NCBI GenBank assembly: GCA_017471505.1
Contig: JAFUTC010000004.1
Span: forward strand, 191,608 to 255,607
DNA length: 64,000 bases
From: Alloprevotella sp.
GTDB lineage: Bacteria; Bacteroidota; Bacteroidia; Bacteroidales; Bacteroidaceae
Direction of reading: 5' to 3'
Both the position numbers and the translations under genes were made by a program. Positions within the stretch are counted from its first letter, which is position 1; every line of letters starts with the position of its first letter. Positions 9,101-16,480 of the stretch are shown piece after piece. Under the pieces are notes generated by a model. That model ran no database searches. It was not told where the DNA came from and saw nothing but the letters and a program-made list of their open reading frames with translations.

Positions 9101-10976
9101 AGTCTACCTGCGCATTTCCATTCTTCAGCCGCGCATCGAGAGCCAGATTGTCGAGGTCATAACCCTCGAAACTGAATTTGTCAATATCCGCCTTGGCTGT
9201 CAGTTGGGCCTTTGGCGAGAGTACATCGAAGTGGTGGCCGATCGCACTGACTTTTCCAGTCAGCCGACCGGCTTTCGTGCCCACCAGGAAGTTCGACACG
9301 GGGAAAGAACGGCTGTCGATGCTGGCCGTATAGGTTTCGGCGGCCAGGTTGGCTTTGGCCTTGACGGCCATCTTACCGCCCTGCTGCGACACGATAGTGT
9401 TGATGTCGTAGTTGTCGCCGTTAAATGCCAATTGGCCGGTGGCGTTGGTTGAGGCGGGTATTCTGACACTTCCCTTCATAGCCGGAACGAACTGCTGGGC
9501 TACGCTGTTGAACGAGGGCCCCGTGGTAAGGTTGAAGTCGATATTGCCACGCGGATTCTTGCCAGTCATGTCGTTCAGTGTGCCTTTGGTCGTGGCCACG
9601 AAAACGGATGGCATTTCTGCACGCAGACTTTTAATGCGCAGATTGTCCATATTTCCGCCCACCCTTCCTTGTACATGCAGGTTGCGGTTCGGATAGTTTC
9701 GGAGCACATCCTTAGGCAGGAAGTCCTTGCCAAGGCGCTTCACGTCGGCCGGAGCCAGATCGGCGTCGATATTCAGGTCTAAGTCGCTCCCGCCTATATT
9801 GCCCGACTCCAAGGCACTCCACGGCAAGTCGATAGCCATATTCACCGTCGAGTTTCCACTCTTCACCGACAGCGAAGGCAGTTTCACTCGCTCGCTGTCT
9901 AAATACAACGGGCCGGACACATTGTCCACCGACAGCCCGCTACGTTCGCGCAGCGATGCCGAACGGATGCCGGCACGCAGTTGTCCTTTCGGATTGTAGG
10001 AGAGCGTGTCTAACTTTACGTTGATATCTTCCACCACGATATTGTCGGGGTCAAACGAACCCGGCTGATTATCGGGTGAAAACGGATTCCACTTCCGCAG
10101 TTCGGCCATCTTATCGGAATAGGCCAGCGCATTGCGCCGACGGTTCGTTTCCGTATTGACCTTGTCGGCAGGCAACGGCGGAACCGGCTGTTTCTCGGTC
10201 CACTCGCCGGCCAGTCCCTTGGCATTGTATGCCGCAGCCGACTTTTCTATGTTCAGGTGCTTGAAACTATAGTTTCCGCTACCGGTGTCGAAGCGTCCCT
10301 CAATGAGTTCGGCCTTTTCGATATTGGCCGCCACCCACTTCATATGGCGCGGTGCCGGAAGGTCGGCAGGTAGCGACTCCATGGCCAGGCGTACATGCGA
10401 ATCAGATAAGGTGGCCTTGTCGACGGCTATGTCCCAATGCGCCGCACTCTTATCGGCGTCGTCGAGCACCGTATCGGTCAGGACCACGGCCAAATCCGAC
10501 TCACGCAAATCTACCGTGGGGACGACCACTTTCTCCGTCTTCCAGTTGAAGCCGCGTAATTGGGCCGACAGTTTACCCACGTTGCCGCAGATGCGCGTAT
10601 TACCTACCAGGTCGCGAGTATCTATCTTCGACACATACAGGCTTATGCCGTTGACGTTGGCCTGCCCTTTAAACAACGGAAAGACCTCTACGTCGAAACG
10701 GGCGGTGCGGGCATTAAGAAGCGTATCTCCCTTGTCGGCCACCACAAGTCCGTTCAAGTCGAAATCTAAAGGGAAGCGCAGGCGCACATTATCCAAGGTC
10801 ACGTCGAAACCCGTAGTCTTGGAAATTTTTTCCGTAGCGATGTGAGCCGCCCACCGCTGTATAGGCGGCACGTACAACAATGCGGCCAAAACGACAAATA
10901 AGAGTATCGGTGTCAAAAATAGCCACAGCAACACCTTAGCTATTTTTTTACTATTCTTAGACTGTAGAAAACCCAT
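6168..10976 (-). CDS. tamB: Translocation/assembly module protein TamB (AsmA-like, DUF490)
   Basis: A 1602-residue protein with one N-terminal transmembrane anchor (about residues 9-36, LLWLFLTPILLFVVL), a long series of beta-rich repeats typical of the RBG/AsmA-like lipid-transfer superfamily, and a C-terminal TamB domain (DUF490) containing DFTGEPGNPTLNI and GTSAVGTQTTDYSF, ending at the outer membrane. TamB-type proteins form hydrophobic grooves spanning the periplasm and are linked to phospholipid transport and barrel assembly with TamA/TamL. The start at 10976 (MGFLQSKN) places the anchor near the N-terminus; an in-frame codon ten residues upstream is possible. It is first gene of the tamB-tamL-S46 operon, with a -7 box at 11041. 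Confidence 0.92.
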   Translation of the reverse strand: MGFLQSKNSKKIAKVLLWLFLTPILLFVVLAALLYVPPIQRWAAHIATEKISKTTGFDVTLDNVRLRFPLDFDLNGLVVADKGDTLLNARTARFDVEVFPLFKGQANVNGISLYVSKIDTRDLVGNTRICGNVGKLSAQLRGFNWKTEKVVVPTVDLRESDLAVVLTDTVLDDADKSAAHWDIAVDKATLSDSHVRLAMESLPADLPAPRHMKWVAANIEKAELIEGRFDTGSGNYSFKHLNIEKSAAAYNAKGLAGEWTEKQPVPPLPADKVNTETNRRRNALAYSDKMAELRKWNPFSPDNQPGSFDPDNIVVEDINVKLDTLSYNPKGQLRAGIRSASLRERSGLSVDNVSGPLYLDSERVKLPSLSVKSGNSTVNMAIDLPWSALESGNIGGSDLDLNIDADLAPADVKRLGKDFLPKDVLRNYPNRNLHVQGRVGGNMDNLRIKSLRAEMPSVFVATTKGTLNDMTGKNPRGNIDFNLTTGPSFNSVAQQFVPAMKGSVRIPASTNATGQLAFNGDNYDINTIVSQQGGKMAVKAKANLAAETYTASIDSRSFPVSNFLVGTKAGRLTGKVSAIGHHFDVLSPKAQLTAKADIDKFSFEGYDLDNLALDARLKNGNAQVDFEGDNSLLAGNGQLTAKLGNRWDGRLRGNFEKLNLKALGLTDEEMVAGGNVNVKFDMASNLSDMNVSGDVGNIFFSAPDRGFTTQDIAFNFTTAHDTTHVRLNSGDLLLNASTKGDLQSLMSQVNKFTSLLQKQLADRSLDYWALKNELPDADIHLEASRRNPFYQYLRLNGVEYNTALVDLHTHPVSGLEGEMRIDSLVAKGMVFDRVNLKVDQDSTGILLNGLVKNDSPRNKNKFEARLDGQLRGDAAQIGARFFDAEGIEALNIGARADFLVDRGIRLSLYPQHPILAYRDFTINSDNYVFLGKNKELFADIDLLADDGTGLKVFSTGNDSVNDITLSLHHVNLGELSAIVPYMPDMKGLLSGDIHINENHTDFTAMATLQADGFEYEGTPFGRLGADITYMPQGGNTHYASAILSTGDREVMTAEGTYYDQDETIKADGTLYDFPMALLNGFMEGTDVAFKGTAAGNFDISGTVGSPKLNGALNMGDTHVYSDVYGFDFQLDSINVPIRDSKLRFTDYNLRSKGNNPLVVNGTVDASRLDHIALDLTMRAKNFELINAEKQAKSLVFGKLYADFIGSLTGTVDKMNIRGKLDVLDNTDVTYILRDSPLAMENRLEDIVQFVDFTNPEAEPEPVVVSSNSMNMVLGIGISDAARFHCFLTEDGKSYVDMVGGGDLTLRLTEQGETRLTGRLTVQEGQLNYEMPIIPLRTFNIAQGSTVDFTGEPGNPTLNIVATERMKATVSDDTQQRTVAFDVGVKLTKPLDQMGLEFTIDAPEDIDTQNQLASMSQEQRTKVAVAMMATGMYITDNSSMTSGFKMSNALNAFLQSEIQNIAGSALKTIDINFGIESGTSAVGTQTTDYSFQFAKRFWDDRIRVIIGGRVSSGADADNHAESIINNVSVEYRINKGASRFVRVFYDRDLQDPLEGQLTKTGVGYSVRRKAEKFGDLFIFWKKKEPVRVKPVPEVPTDSIRPAR

Positions 10977-11040
10977 GTTAGGCAAACCATTCGCACCGCA
11001 GCCCATACTTCCGATTGGCCACTATTATGCATTATAAAAG

Positions 11041-11048
11041 CAAAATTA
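11041..11048 (-). promoter_or_regulatory. Putative -7 box for the tamB operon
   Basis: CAAAATTA on the plus strand reads TAATTTTG on the minus strand, matching the Bacteroidetes TAnnTTTG element, 65 bp upstream of tamB. I found no well-spaced -33 TTTG. Confidence 0.45.
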
Positions 11049-11134
11049 GAACAAATTGGCAAATGCGCTACTATTCAACGAATTCTTTTCTTTGAAAAAA
11101 TTATCGCATTATGCAATCTTTTGAAAAAACCGCT

Positions 11135-11142
11135 TATCTTTG
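11135..11142 (+). promoter_or_regulatory. -7 box of the HU/SPOR protein gene
   Basis: TATCTTTG matches the TAnnTTTG consensus and lies only four bases before the GTG proposed as start (11147). Transcription would begin at or next to the start codon. A TTTG at 11120 is too close to be a standard -33 element. A single repeat-family core (TCGCATTATGCAA, 11104) lies just upstream. Confidence 0.6.
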
Positions 11143-11146
11143 CAAC

Positions 11147-12160
11147 GTGAACCATTTGTCCAGACACATCTACCGACTACTGACGCAGCACAATTGTGTA
11201 ATTGTGCCCGACCTCGGTGGCTTCGTTGCGCAACACCAAAGTGCGCACTACGACGACAATGAGGGCATATTTCTTCCCCCTTGTCGCATCGTGTGTTTTA
11301 ATGCGCAACTCACGCTGAACGATGGTTTGCTCGTGCAGTCGTATATGCAGGACGAAGGCCTTAGTTTTGCCGATGCGTCGCAGCGTGTTTCCGACGACGT
11401 CGCCTATCTGCAACAGCAGTTGGAAAGCGAAGGTGCCGTGGAACTCGTGAACATCGGCCGACTGACCCTTGCTGCCGACCAGCGCATCCTTTTTGAATCC
11501 GAGCAGGCCTCGCTGACCACTCCGCGCCTTTATGGACTGGAAAACTTCTCGCTCGACCGCATTGAGAAAGAAACATCCGAGCCCGCAGCCGTTGCTGTGG
11601 CCGCCGTCGACAAGTCCGACGAGCCGGCCACGACGAACCACGACGACCGCAACTACACTATTCGCATCAACCGCGAGTTTGCCAACTACGTGGCCGCGGC
11701 TATGGTGGCACTCGTCTGCTACTTTGCGTGGATGATTCCCTCTACGGAGCGTTCGGACGTCCATACTGCCCAGATTGTTTCGGACATATTCTTTTCGCCC
11801 GTCACCCTGTCGGCCCCATCACCCGATGCCGTAGCGTCGGAGGCTTCCACTATGCCGCAGGCCGAGACGGCAGTAGCTGCCGAAACACCGCAAGGCAATG
11901 CCGCCCAAGCCGATGCTCCTGTCGCCCGAAAGGTCTACACCATCGTGTTGGCCTCGCAGGTTTCGCAGCACAACGCGAAGACTTTTGTCGAGAAACTGGC
12001 TGGCAACGGCTTCAACGACGCCCGGATTGTGGAAAAGAAGTTCCGCCGCGTGGTGTACGGCAGTTATGTCAGCGAAAACGATGCGTACAACGCACTGAGA
12101 GCCCTACGCCAGCAGTCGAAAGACTTCAGCGAGGCGTGGATAATGCCCCTTTCCCAATAG
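11147..12160 (+). CDS. HU-CCDC81 and SPOR domain protein
   Basis: A 337-residue inner-membrane protein. Residues 1-130 match the HU-CCDC81 region (VNHLSRHIYRLL, CVIVPDLGGFVA), known from Bacteroidetes proteins that join an HU-like DNA-binding fold to a membrane anchor. A transmembrane helix (YVAAAMVALVCYFAWMI) lies near residues 182-198. The C-terminal 75 residues form a SPOR domain, which binds denuded septal peptidoglycan. The GTG at 11147 is chosen because the conserved domain begins there and because the TATCTTTG promoter box lies between it and an upstream in-frame ATG at 11111, which would therefore not be transcribed. A role linking nucleoid and septum is inferred from the domains. The FHA protein gene follows 13 bp later. 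Confidence 0.85.
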   Translation: MNHLSRHIYRLLTQHNCVIVPDLGGFVAQHQSAHYDDNEGIFLPPCRIVCFNAQLTLNDGLLVQSYMQDEGLSFADASQRVSDDVAYLQQQLESEGAVELVNIGRLTLAADQRILFESEQASLTTPRLYGLENFSLDRIEKETSEPAAVAVAAVDKSDEPATTNHDDRNYTIRINREFANYVAAAMVALVCYFAWMIPSTERSDVHTAQIVSDIFFSPVTLSAPSPDAVASEASTMPQAETAVAAETPQGNAAQADAPVARKVYTIVLASQVSQHNAKTFVEKLAGNGFNDARIVEKKFRRVVYGSYVSENDAYNALRALRQQSKDFSEAWIMPLSQ

Positions 12161-12173
12161 AATTCCTTATCTG

Positions 12174-12692
12174 ATGAAACGCTTGCGTTGTCCTAAATGC
12201 GACGAGGCCATACTCTTCGACGAGACCCGCTATGAGCCCGGACGCGTACTCATATTCGAGTGTCCGGAATGCCACAAGCAGTTCCGCCTCCGCATGCCGC
12301 AATCGGCCGACGCCACCGATGCTCAGACCGATGCGCCTGTCGTCCACGGCTCCCTGACGGTGCTCGAGAACGACTTCCAAGTGAAAACCGTCATACCGCT
12401 CTATGAAGGCGAAAACGTCATAGGCCGCCACGTGCGAGGTACGCAGGCCAACGCCGCATTCAAGACGGTAGATCCGAGCATCGATACTACCCACTGCCGG
12501 CTCCGCGTGAAAATCGACCGGCACAACGGCGATGCACGCTTCTATCTGGCTGACGCGCCCTCGAACACCGGCACTTTCGTGCAGGGCGAACTGCTTGGCG
12601 ACCGCGAACAGAAACTTCTCGACGACGGCGCCGTTATAAATATAGGAGCCGCCACCCTGATTTTCGAAATCAACCATGAAATCCATCCGTAG
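12174..12692 (+). CDS. Zinc-ribbon and FHA domain protein
   Basis: A 172-residue cytoplasmic protein. An N-terminal zinc ribbon has CPKC (Cys6, Cys9) and CPEC (about 30-33). Residues 75-170 form an FHA domain, a phosphothreonine-binding fold, with the signature GRHV, DPSIDTTHCRL and a SNTGTF core. FHA proteins read Ser/Thr kinase signals; no kinase gene is near. The gene lies 13 bp after the HU/SPOR gene and overlaps the next by 17 bp, so the three are probably one transcript. The partner and the signal are unknown. Confidence 0.85.
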   Translation: MKRLRCPKCDEAILFDETRYEPGRVLIFECPECHKQFRLRMPQSADATDAQTDAPVVHGSLTVLENDFQVKTVIPLYEGENVIGRHVRGTQANAAFKTVDPSIDTTHCRLRVKIDRHNGDARFYLADAPSNTGTFVQGELLGDREQKLLDDGAVINIGAATLIFEINHEIHP

Positions 12693-13134
12693 TCATTTAC
12701 TCTGGGCTCTGCTCCTGTTTGCCTGCGCCATGCCGACCATGGCTCAGGACCGCGCAAAGGTCGATTCGGCCTATTGTGCCCACTTCTACAGCGAGTCGAT
12801 AAAGGCCGACTTCTACCTGAACCCGTACGAGGCCGCCATCACCGTACCGGGCTACGAATTCATAGGCAAGACGCACGGTTTCCTGCGCGGCCGCAACAGT
12901 GCCAACCTCTATGGCGTCTGGTTTGTGCTTAGCGTGAAACCGGTTCATAACGGCCTGCGCCTGCGCCTTGCCAACGACACCGGGGCCGACTCGCAAACCG
13001 TCACGCTGCAAGCCGATGCCGACGGCAACCTGCGTTGGACGTCGGAGGGCCATAACAACCTGACCCGGGCCGAGGGACGCAAGCTCGTGAAACTCCCTGC
13101 TAAACTAAATTTCAAGCGAATAGACTATTTATAG
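12676..13134 (+). CDS. Secreted protein of unknown function
   Basis: A 152-residue protein with a clear signal peptide (MKSIRSHLLWALLLFACAMPTMAQ, shown here as start and cleavage near residue 24). The remainder is beta-rich with aromatic residues, such as YGVWFVL, and ends in FKRIDYL. It is probably periplasmic. It overlaps the FHA gene by 17 bp and is followed by the tRNA promoter. I recognise no family. Confidence 0.7.
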   Translation: MKSIRSHLLWALLLFACAMPTMAQDRAKVDSAYCAHFYSESIKADFYLNPYEAAITVPGYEFIGKTHGFLRGRNSANLYGVWFVLSVKPVHNGLRLRLANDTGADSQTVTLQADADGNLRWTSEGHNNLTRAEGRKLVKLPAKLNFKRIDYL

Positions 13135-13164
13135 CCTATTGGTGCAAAAAAACGCCCGAAATAT

Positions 13165-13195
13165 TTTGCACTTTTGCATTATGAAATTATTTTTG
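13165..13195 (+). promoter_or_regulatory. Promoter of the tRNA-Ser/tRNA-Glu unit
   Basis: A -33 TTTG (13165-13168) and a -7 TATTTTTG (13188-13195) are separated by 19 bp, a near-ideal Bacteroidetes promoter. It lies 31 bp before tRNA-Ser. A repeat-family core, TTGCATTATGAAA (13174), occupies the spacer. Confidence 0.75.
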
Positions 13196-13226
13196 CACTC
13201 GCAAAAGCGGTTAAGCTGCATACTAA

Positions 13227-13313
13227 GGAAGTTTGGGTGAGTGGCTGAAACCAGCAGTTTGCTAAACTGCCGTACGGGTAACCGTACCGGGGGTTCGAAT
13301 CCCCCAGCTTCCG
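13227..13313 (+). tRNA. tRNA-Ser(GCU)
   Basis: The 87-nt gene folds into a cloverleaf with acceptor GGAAGTT/AGCTTCC, anticodon loop containing GCT, a long variable arm (GTACGGGTAACCGTAC) typical of serine tRNAs, and T-loop GGTTCGAATCC. No CCA is encoded. Confidence 0.95.
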
Positions 13314-13343
13314 CTTCTGCAACATCAGAACAACCTATTGATT

Positions 13344-13415
13344 GGCGCTTTCGTCTAGCGGCTAGGACACATGCCTCTCACGCATGGAACACGGGTTCGA
13401 TTCCCGTAGGCGCTA
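13344..13415 (+). tRNA. tRNA-Glu(CUC)
   Basis: A 72-nt gene with acceptor GGCGCTT/AGGCGCT (one terminal G-U), D-arm GTCTAGCGGCTAGGAC, anticodon CTC in a GCCTCTCACGC loop, and T-arm ACGGGTTCGATTCCCGT. It is 30 bp after tRNA-Ser and probably shares its transcript. Confidence 0.94.
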
Positions 13416-13419
13416 CAAA

Positions 13420-13461
13420 AAATCCATCAAACCGAGCAATCGTTTGATGGATTTGTTTTTT
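13420..13461 (+). terminator. Strong terminator after tRNA-Glu
   Basis: A perfect 13-bp stem (AAATCCATCAAAC with GTTTGATGGATTT) and a nine-base loop are followed by GTTTTTT. It could also serve the convergent lipoprotein gene, whose stop is at 13467. Confidence 0.9.
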
Positions 13462-13466
13462 GCGTG

Positions 13467-14051
13467 CTAACGTCCGTCGACCACGCCGGGGTCATCGTCG
13501 GCTCCGGGCGTGCCCGTATCGTTGTGACCTCCGCCGCCGTTGCCGCCGCCGCCGCTACCGCTGCCGCCGTCCTCGAGGAACTCGTAGTCGAAAATATCGG
13601 TTATGCCCGCCACGCGGAAGTAAGAGTTGAGATAGCCGAAGATGCAGATGCGGGCATGCAGGTAGTCCGGATTGTCGTAGAGGTTCAGCAACTCGCGCCA
13701 GTTGTCGCCGGAAGTGCTCAGTTTCACGGGCATCGTACGGCTTGGGTCGGTTTCTGCGGGGTCGTCGGCCAATAGCATGTTCGCGTTGGGGCCGTCGGCA
13801 GGCAGGCCGAACTGTGCTCCCGACAGCGAGGTGCCTTTTATGTAGCCGACGATGTAGCCTGTCACCAGCACCGACTGTTCGGTCTCGACGCCAGCCAGAA
13901 TGTCGGCCACGGTGTAGGCAGGTGTCGAATCGCCGTCTGCGCCTTCGCCGCTGCCCGAGCCACCGAGTTCGTCGAGGTCTATTTTTTCGCAGCCGAAGAA
14001 CAGGGTCGTCAGCGCAAGGAGCATCGCCATTTTTTCCAAGGTCCGCAGCAT
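13467..14051 (-). CDS. DUF6359-type lipoprotein
   Basis: A 194-residue protein with a lipoprotein signal (LTTLFFGCEK, Cys near residue 21), a Gly/Ser/Asp linker, then an OB-like region (VADILAG, VLVTGYIVGYIKG, ARICIFGYLNSYFRVAGI) resembling DUF6359 domains of Bacteroidetes surface lipoproteins. The tail is low-complexity Gly/Ser/Asn. It is probably exposed on the outer membrane. It starts 10 bp downstream of maf and is likely the last gene of the kdsC-maf operon. The ligand is unknown; the DUF name rests on pattern recall. Confidence 0.75.
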   Translation of the reverse strand: MLRTLEKMAMLLALTTLFFGCEKIDLDELGGSGSGEGADGDSTPAYTVADILAGVETEQSVLVTGYIVGYIKGTSLSGAQFGLPADGPNANMLLADDPAETDPSRTMPVKLSTSGDNWRELLNLYDNPDYLHARICIFGYLNSYFRVAGITDIFDYEFLEDGGSGSGGGGNGGGGHNDTGTPGADDDPGVVDGR

Positions 14052-14061
14052 GGTCGTGTCG

Positions 14062-14673
14062 CTATATGTGTTCGTCCGTCCCGTCGATGGGCGGAATGTT
14101 TTTCAAAAGGTTGTAGAGTCGCTGCACGGGCAGTCCCATCACGTTGAAGTAACTTCCCTCGATACGCTCTACGGCGATGAGTCCAATCCAGTCTTGCACG
14201 CCGTAAGAGCCTGCTTTGTCGAGCGGAATGTATTGGTCGACGTACGAGCATATCTCGTCTTCGCTCAGATTGGCAAAGGTCACGTCGGTGGTGGCCACGA
14301 GGCTTCGCTCGATGCCGTTGGTCAGCACGCAGACGCCAGTAGAAACCTTGTGCGTGCGTCCCGACAATTCGCGCAGCATATCCTTGGCGTGGTCGAGACT
14401 ATGGGGCTTGCCGAAGATTCGGCTGTCGAGCGACACGATGGTATCGGCGGTGATGACGAGGTCGTTGGGCTGCATGAGGCTGCGATAGGCGTCGGCCTTC
14501 TTGCGAGCCACATAGTGGGCCACCTCTTCGTAGTCCAGTCCCTCAGGATAGGTCTCGTCGATGCCGGCAAGCGAGCGCACCTGAAAACTGAGTCCCAGCC
14601 GTTGCAGGAGTTCCTTGCGCCGTGGCGAATTGCTTGCCAGGTAGATATGGTATCCTTTCAGATTTTCCAACAT
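14062..14673 (-). CDS. maf: Maf-like nucleoside triphosphate pyrophosphatase
   Basis: A 203-residue cytoplasmic enzyme hydrolysing non-canonical or pyrimidine nucleoside triphosphates (dTTP/UTP class) to monophosphates. Family motifs are the N-terminal LASNSPRRKELL, ITADTIV, GKP, SGRTHKVSTGV, and DKAGSYGVQ. The start at 14673 puts the SPRR loop at its usual place near residue 15; upstream frame overlaps kdsC and is not conserved-looking. It lies 28 bp after kdsC, an association common in Bacteroidetes. Confidence 0.92.
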   Translation of the reverse strand: MLENLKGYHIYLASNSPRRKELLQRLGLSFQVRSLAGIDETYPEGLDYEEVAHYVARKKADAYRSLMQPNDLVITADTIVSLDSRIFGKPHSLDHAKDMLRELSGRTHKVSTGVCVLTNGIERSLVATTDVTFANLSEDEICSYVDQYIPLDKAGSYGVQDWIGLIAVERIEGSYFNVMGLPVQRLYNLLKNIPPIDGTDEHI

Positions 14674-14701
14674 AGCGGTTCCGTCGTTTGCTTGTTCCCT
14701 G

Positions 14702-15220
14702 CTACCAGCCGAAAGCCTTCTCGGACGCGGCCCATGTGCCGTGGGCCCGCATGATTTGCTCGAGCACGTCGCGCACGCAGCCGTGGCCGCCGTCGTACGG
14801 ACTGACATAGGTGGCCGCTGCACGCACCTCGGCAGCGGCATCGTGGGGGCACGCCGCACATCCACAGGCCTCCATCACCGGAAGATCGGGAATGTCGTCG
14901 CCCATATAGACCACCTCGTCGCCCGAAACGCCAATTTCGTCGCACCACTTACGGAACGTGTCTATCTTATAGGACACGCCCATGTACACATGCTGGATGC
15001 CCAGGTAGGCATAGCGCTCCTCGACGGCCTTGCTCTTGCCGCCGCTGATGATGGCTATCTGCAGCCCGTGGCGAGCCGCCAACTGGAGCGCATAGCCGTC
15101 TTTGATGTTGGCCGTACGGCACGGCTGGCCGGAGGCATCGAGCGACACGACGTTGCAACTGAGCACTCCGTCCACATCCAAGGCAATGGCCTTCACTTTC
15201 TTAAGGTCGTAGGGTATCAT
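14702..15220 (-). CDS. kdsC: KDO-8-phosphate phosphatase, HAD family
   Basis: A 172-residue HAD-superfamily subclass C0 enzyme that removes phosphate from 3-deoxy-D-manno-octulosonate 8-phosphate, giving KDO for the lipid A inner core. Motif I is LDVDGVLS (Asp17, Asp19), motif II ISGGKS, and motif III/IV YMGDDIPDLPVM. The start MIPYDLKK at 15220 places motif I as in the family. It is first in the kdsC-maf-lipoprotein operon; repeat array B lies just upstream of its promoter. Confidence 0.93.
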   Translation of the reverse strand: MIPYDLKKVKAIALDVDGVLSCNVVSLDASGQPCRTANIKDGYALQLAARHGLQIAIISGGKSKAVEERYAYLGIQHVYMGVSYKIDTFRKWCDEIGVSGDEVVYMGDDIPDLPVMEACGCAACPHDAAAEVRAAATYVSPYDGGHGCVRDVLEQIMRAHGTWAASEKAFGW

Positions 15221-15288
15221 CTTTGCTGAACAGGCGCACACGACGGCCCTGGCGGTCTGTCGCACAGAGACGCGGCGCACTTCGATAG

Positions 15289-15296
15289 CAAAAATA
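15289..15296 (-). promoter_or_regulatory. -7 box of the kdsC operon
   Basis: CAAAAATA on the plus strand is TATTTTTG on the minus strand, 69 bp upstream of kdsC. A CAAA (TTTG on minus) at 15312 is 15 bp away, shorter than usual. Confidence 0.55.
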
Positions 15297-15322
15297 AGCA
15301 ATCTCTTTGCACAAACGAAAAA

Positions 15323-15448
15323 TTGCATAATACTTTTCAAAAATTGCATAATGGAATTTCAAAATTGCATAATGGAATTCTGAAATTGCATAATGCAATT
15401 TTTCTGCGCCATAATGCAATTTGCGAGGTACATAGCGCCATGCCCCCA
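15323..15448 (+). repeat. 21-bp palindromic repeat array B
   Basis: The core TTGCATAAT starts at 15323, 15344, 15365 and 15386, followed in phase by CGCCATAATGCAA at 15407 and a degenerate GTACATAGC at 15428. The spacing is exactly 21 bp throughout. The unit before the first core ends in ACGAAAAA. The array lies in a 367-bp divergent gap between kdsC and the 15588 gene, outside both promoters' -7 boxes. The rest of the gap (15449-15549) shows nothing else I can name. Confidence 0.93.
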
Positions 15449-15549
15449 CCCCGCTATGGCAGCGGCCTGCGACACCGTCGGCAAAGCCTGCCCAAACGGG
15501 CAAGGCGAAGATTTCGCAGCCACGTGTGCCGCGTTTCGGCGGAAACTTG

Positions 15550-15557
15550 TAACTTTG
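15550..15557 (+). promoter_or_regulatory. -7 box of the 15588 gene
   Basis: TAACTTTG matches TAnnTTTG, 30 bp upstream of the start codon. The -33 region has TTTC instead of TTTG. Confidence 0.6.
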
Positions 15558-15587
15558 CCGCTACAACACACACAAAAAACCCATTCA

Positions 15588-16247
15588 ATGATGTCATTCC
15601 TTAATCTGTTCAGAAAGAAAAGAGCAGACAGCGACAAGTCGTGGCGTGTAGGCGGCATCGAGGACTTTGTCACGCTCATCCGCGTCTATTACCAGGCCCA
15701 GATAGCCCAGCAACTGGGCATCTCCAACCTGGCCGCGCTGCCCGACCTCCGCATCTTCAAGCAAACGCTCCACGTGCAAACCGTCAACAACCGCCTCGGA
15801 CTGGGCGAACGCAATAAGTGCCGCCAGATGCTCACCAGCATCTACGGCGTCAAGGACGAGTTTTTCCCCGAAATCGATAATTCCATCAAGAAAAACTGCC
15901 GCAACATGCAGCAGATGCAGCAATATCTCTACTCGTTCCAGGGATTTACGCAAGAATTGATGATGGTTGTAGGCACGCTGATGAAGTGGAAGTTCCGCGT
16001 TCCTTCGTTCATGAAAAAGGCACTGCGGGCCTTCACCGAGAAAACCATACACGACGTGCTCACTAAAAACGACTTCAAAGACGCAGCCACCCAGCAAAGC
16101 GCCTTCCGCATACGCCAGCAGCAGAAGCAACTTGGCTATTCCGAAGAATGGATGAGCGAATACGTCTACCACGTTATCTCGCTGGCCAAGAAAGAACCCA
16201 AGGCCGACGAAAAAGCCGAGCAACTCACCCGCAAAAACAAGAAATAG
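15588..16247 (+). CDS. Conserved-looking cytoplasmic protein of unknown function
   Basis: A 219-residue soluble protein with no signal peptide or membrane helix; mostly helical, rich in Gln, Lys and Phe, with a Lys/Glu-rich tail (KKEPKADEKAEQ). It begins MMSFLNLFRKKR; either of two adjacent ATGs (15588 or 15591) could start it. The upstream TAACTTTG box sits at normal distance, which supports the start. The tRNA-Gly gene follows. I do not recognise the family and assign no function. Confidence 0.75.
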   Translation: MMSFLNLFRKKRADSDKSWRVGGIEDFVTLIRVYYQAQIAQQLGISNLAALPDLRIFKQTLHVQTVNNRLGLGERNKCRQMLTSIYGVKDEFFPEIDNSIKKNCRNMQQMQQYLYSFQGFTQELMMVVGTLMKWKFRVPSFMKKALRAFTEKTIHDVLTKNDFKDAATQQSAFRIRQQQKQLGYSEEWMSEYVYHVISLAKKEPKADEKAEQLTRKNKK

Positions 16248-16309
16248 CCCCGACGGACTACGGCCCCGCCTTTTCCGACAGGAACGCCGCCGTATTCCAC
16301 GGAAATTTA

Positions 16310-16317
16310 TAATTTTG
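16310..16317 (+). promoter_or_regulatory. Putative -7 box of tRNA-Gly
   Basis: TAATTTTG matches the TAnnTTTG element 10 bp before the tRNA. The -33 element is not clear. Confidence 0.5.
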
Positions 16318-16327
16318 CCACGCCGTT

Positions 16328-16400
16328 GCGGTAATAGCTCAGTTGGTAGAGCGTCGGCTTCCCAAGCCGAAAGTCGCGGGTTCGAGTCCCGTTTACCGCT
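16328..16400 (+). tRNA. tRNA-Gly(CCC)
   Basis: A 73-nt cloverleaf with acceptor GCGGTAA/TTACCGC, D-arm GCTCAGTTGGTAGAGC, anticodon loop TTCCCAA (anticodon CCC) on a TCGGC/GCCGA stem, and T-loop GGTTCGAGTCC. No CCA is encoded. Confidence 0.95.
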
Positions 16401-16430
16401 CACATAGGCGTACGGCGCCACCGGACATAA

Positions 16431-16465
16431 GAGAGCCGCCTGCCCCATAAGGACAGGCGGCTCTC
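16431..16465. terminator. Hairpin between convergent tRNA-Gly and DUF362 gene
   Basis: A 12-bp perfect stem (GAGAGCCGCCTG with CAGGCGGCTCTC) lies between the two convergent genes. Neither side has a clear T run, so it may act in both directions but weakly. Confidence 0.55.
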
Positions 16466-16480
16466 TGCGTATGGTGCCGG

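Noticed and set aside
15323..15448. Array resembling a CRISPR locus
   Set aside because: The repeats follow each other without unique spacers, the unit is 21 bp including the junction, and no cas gene is in the window.
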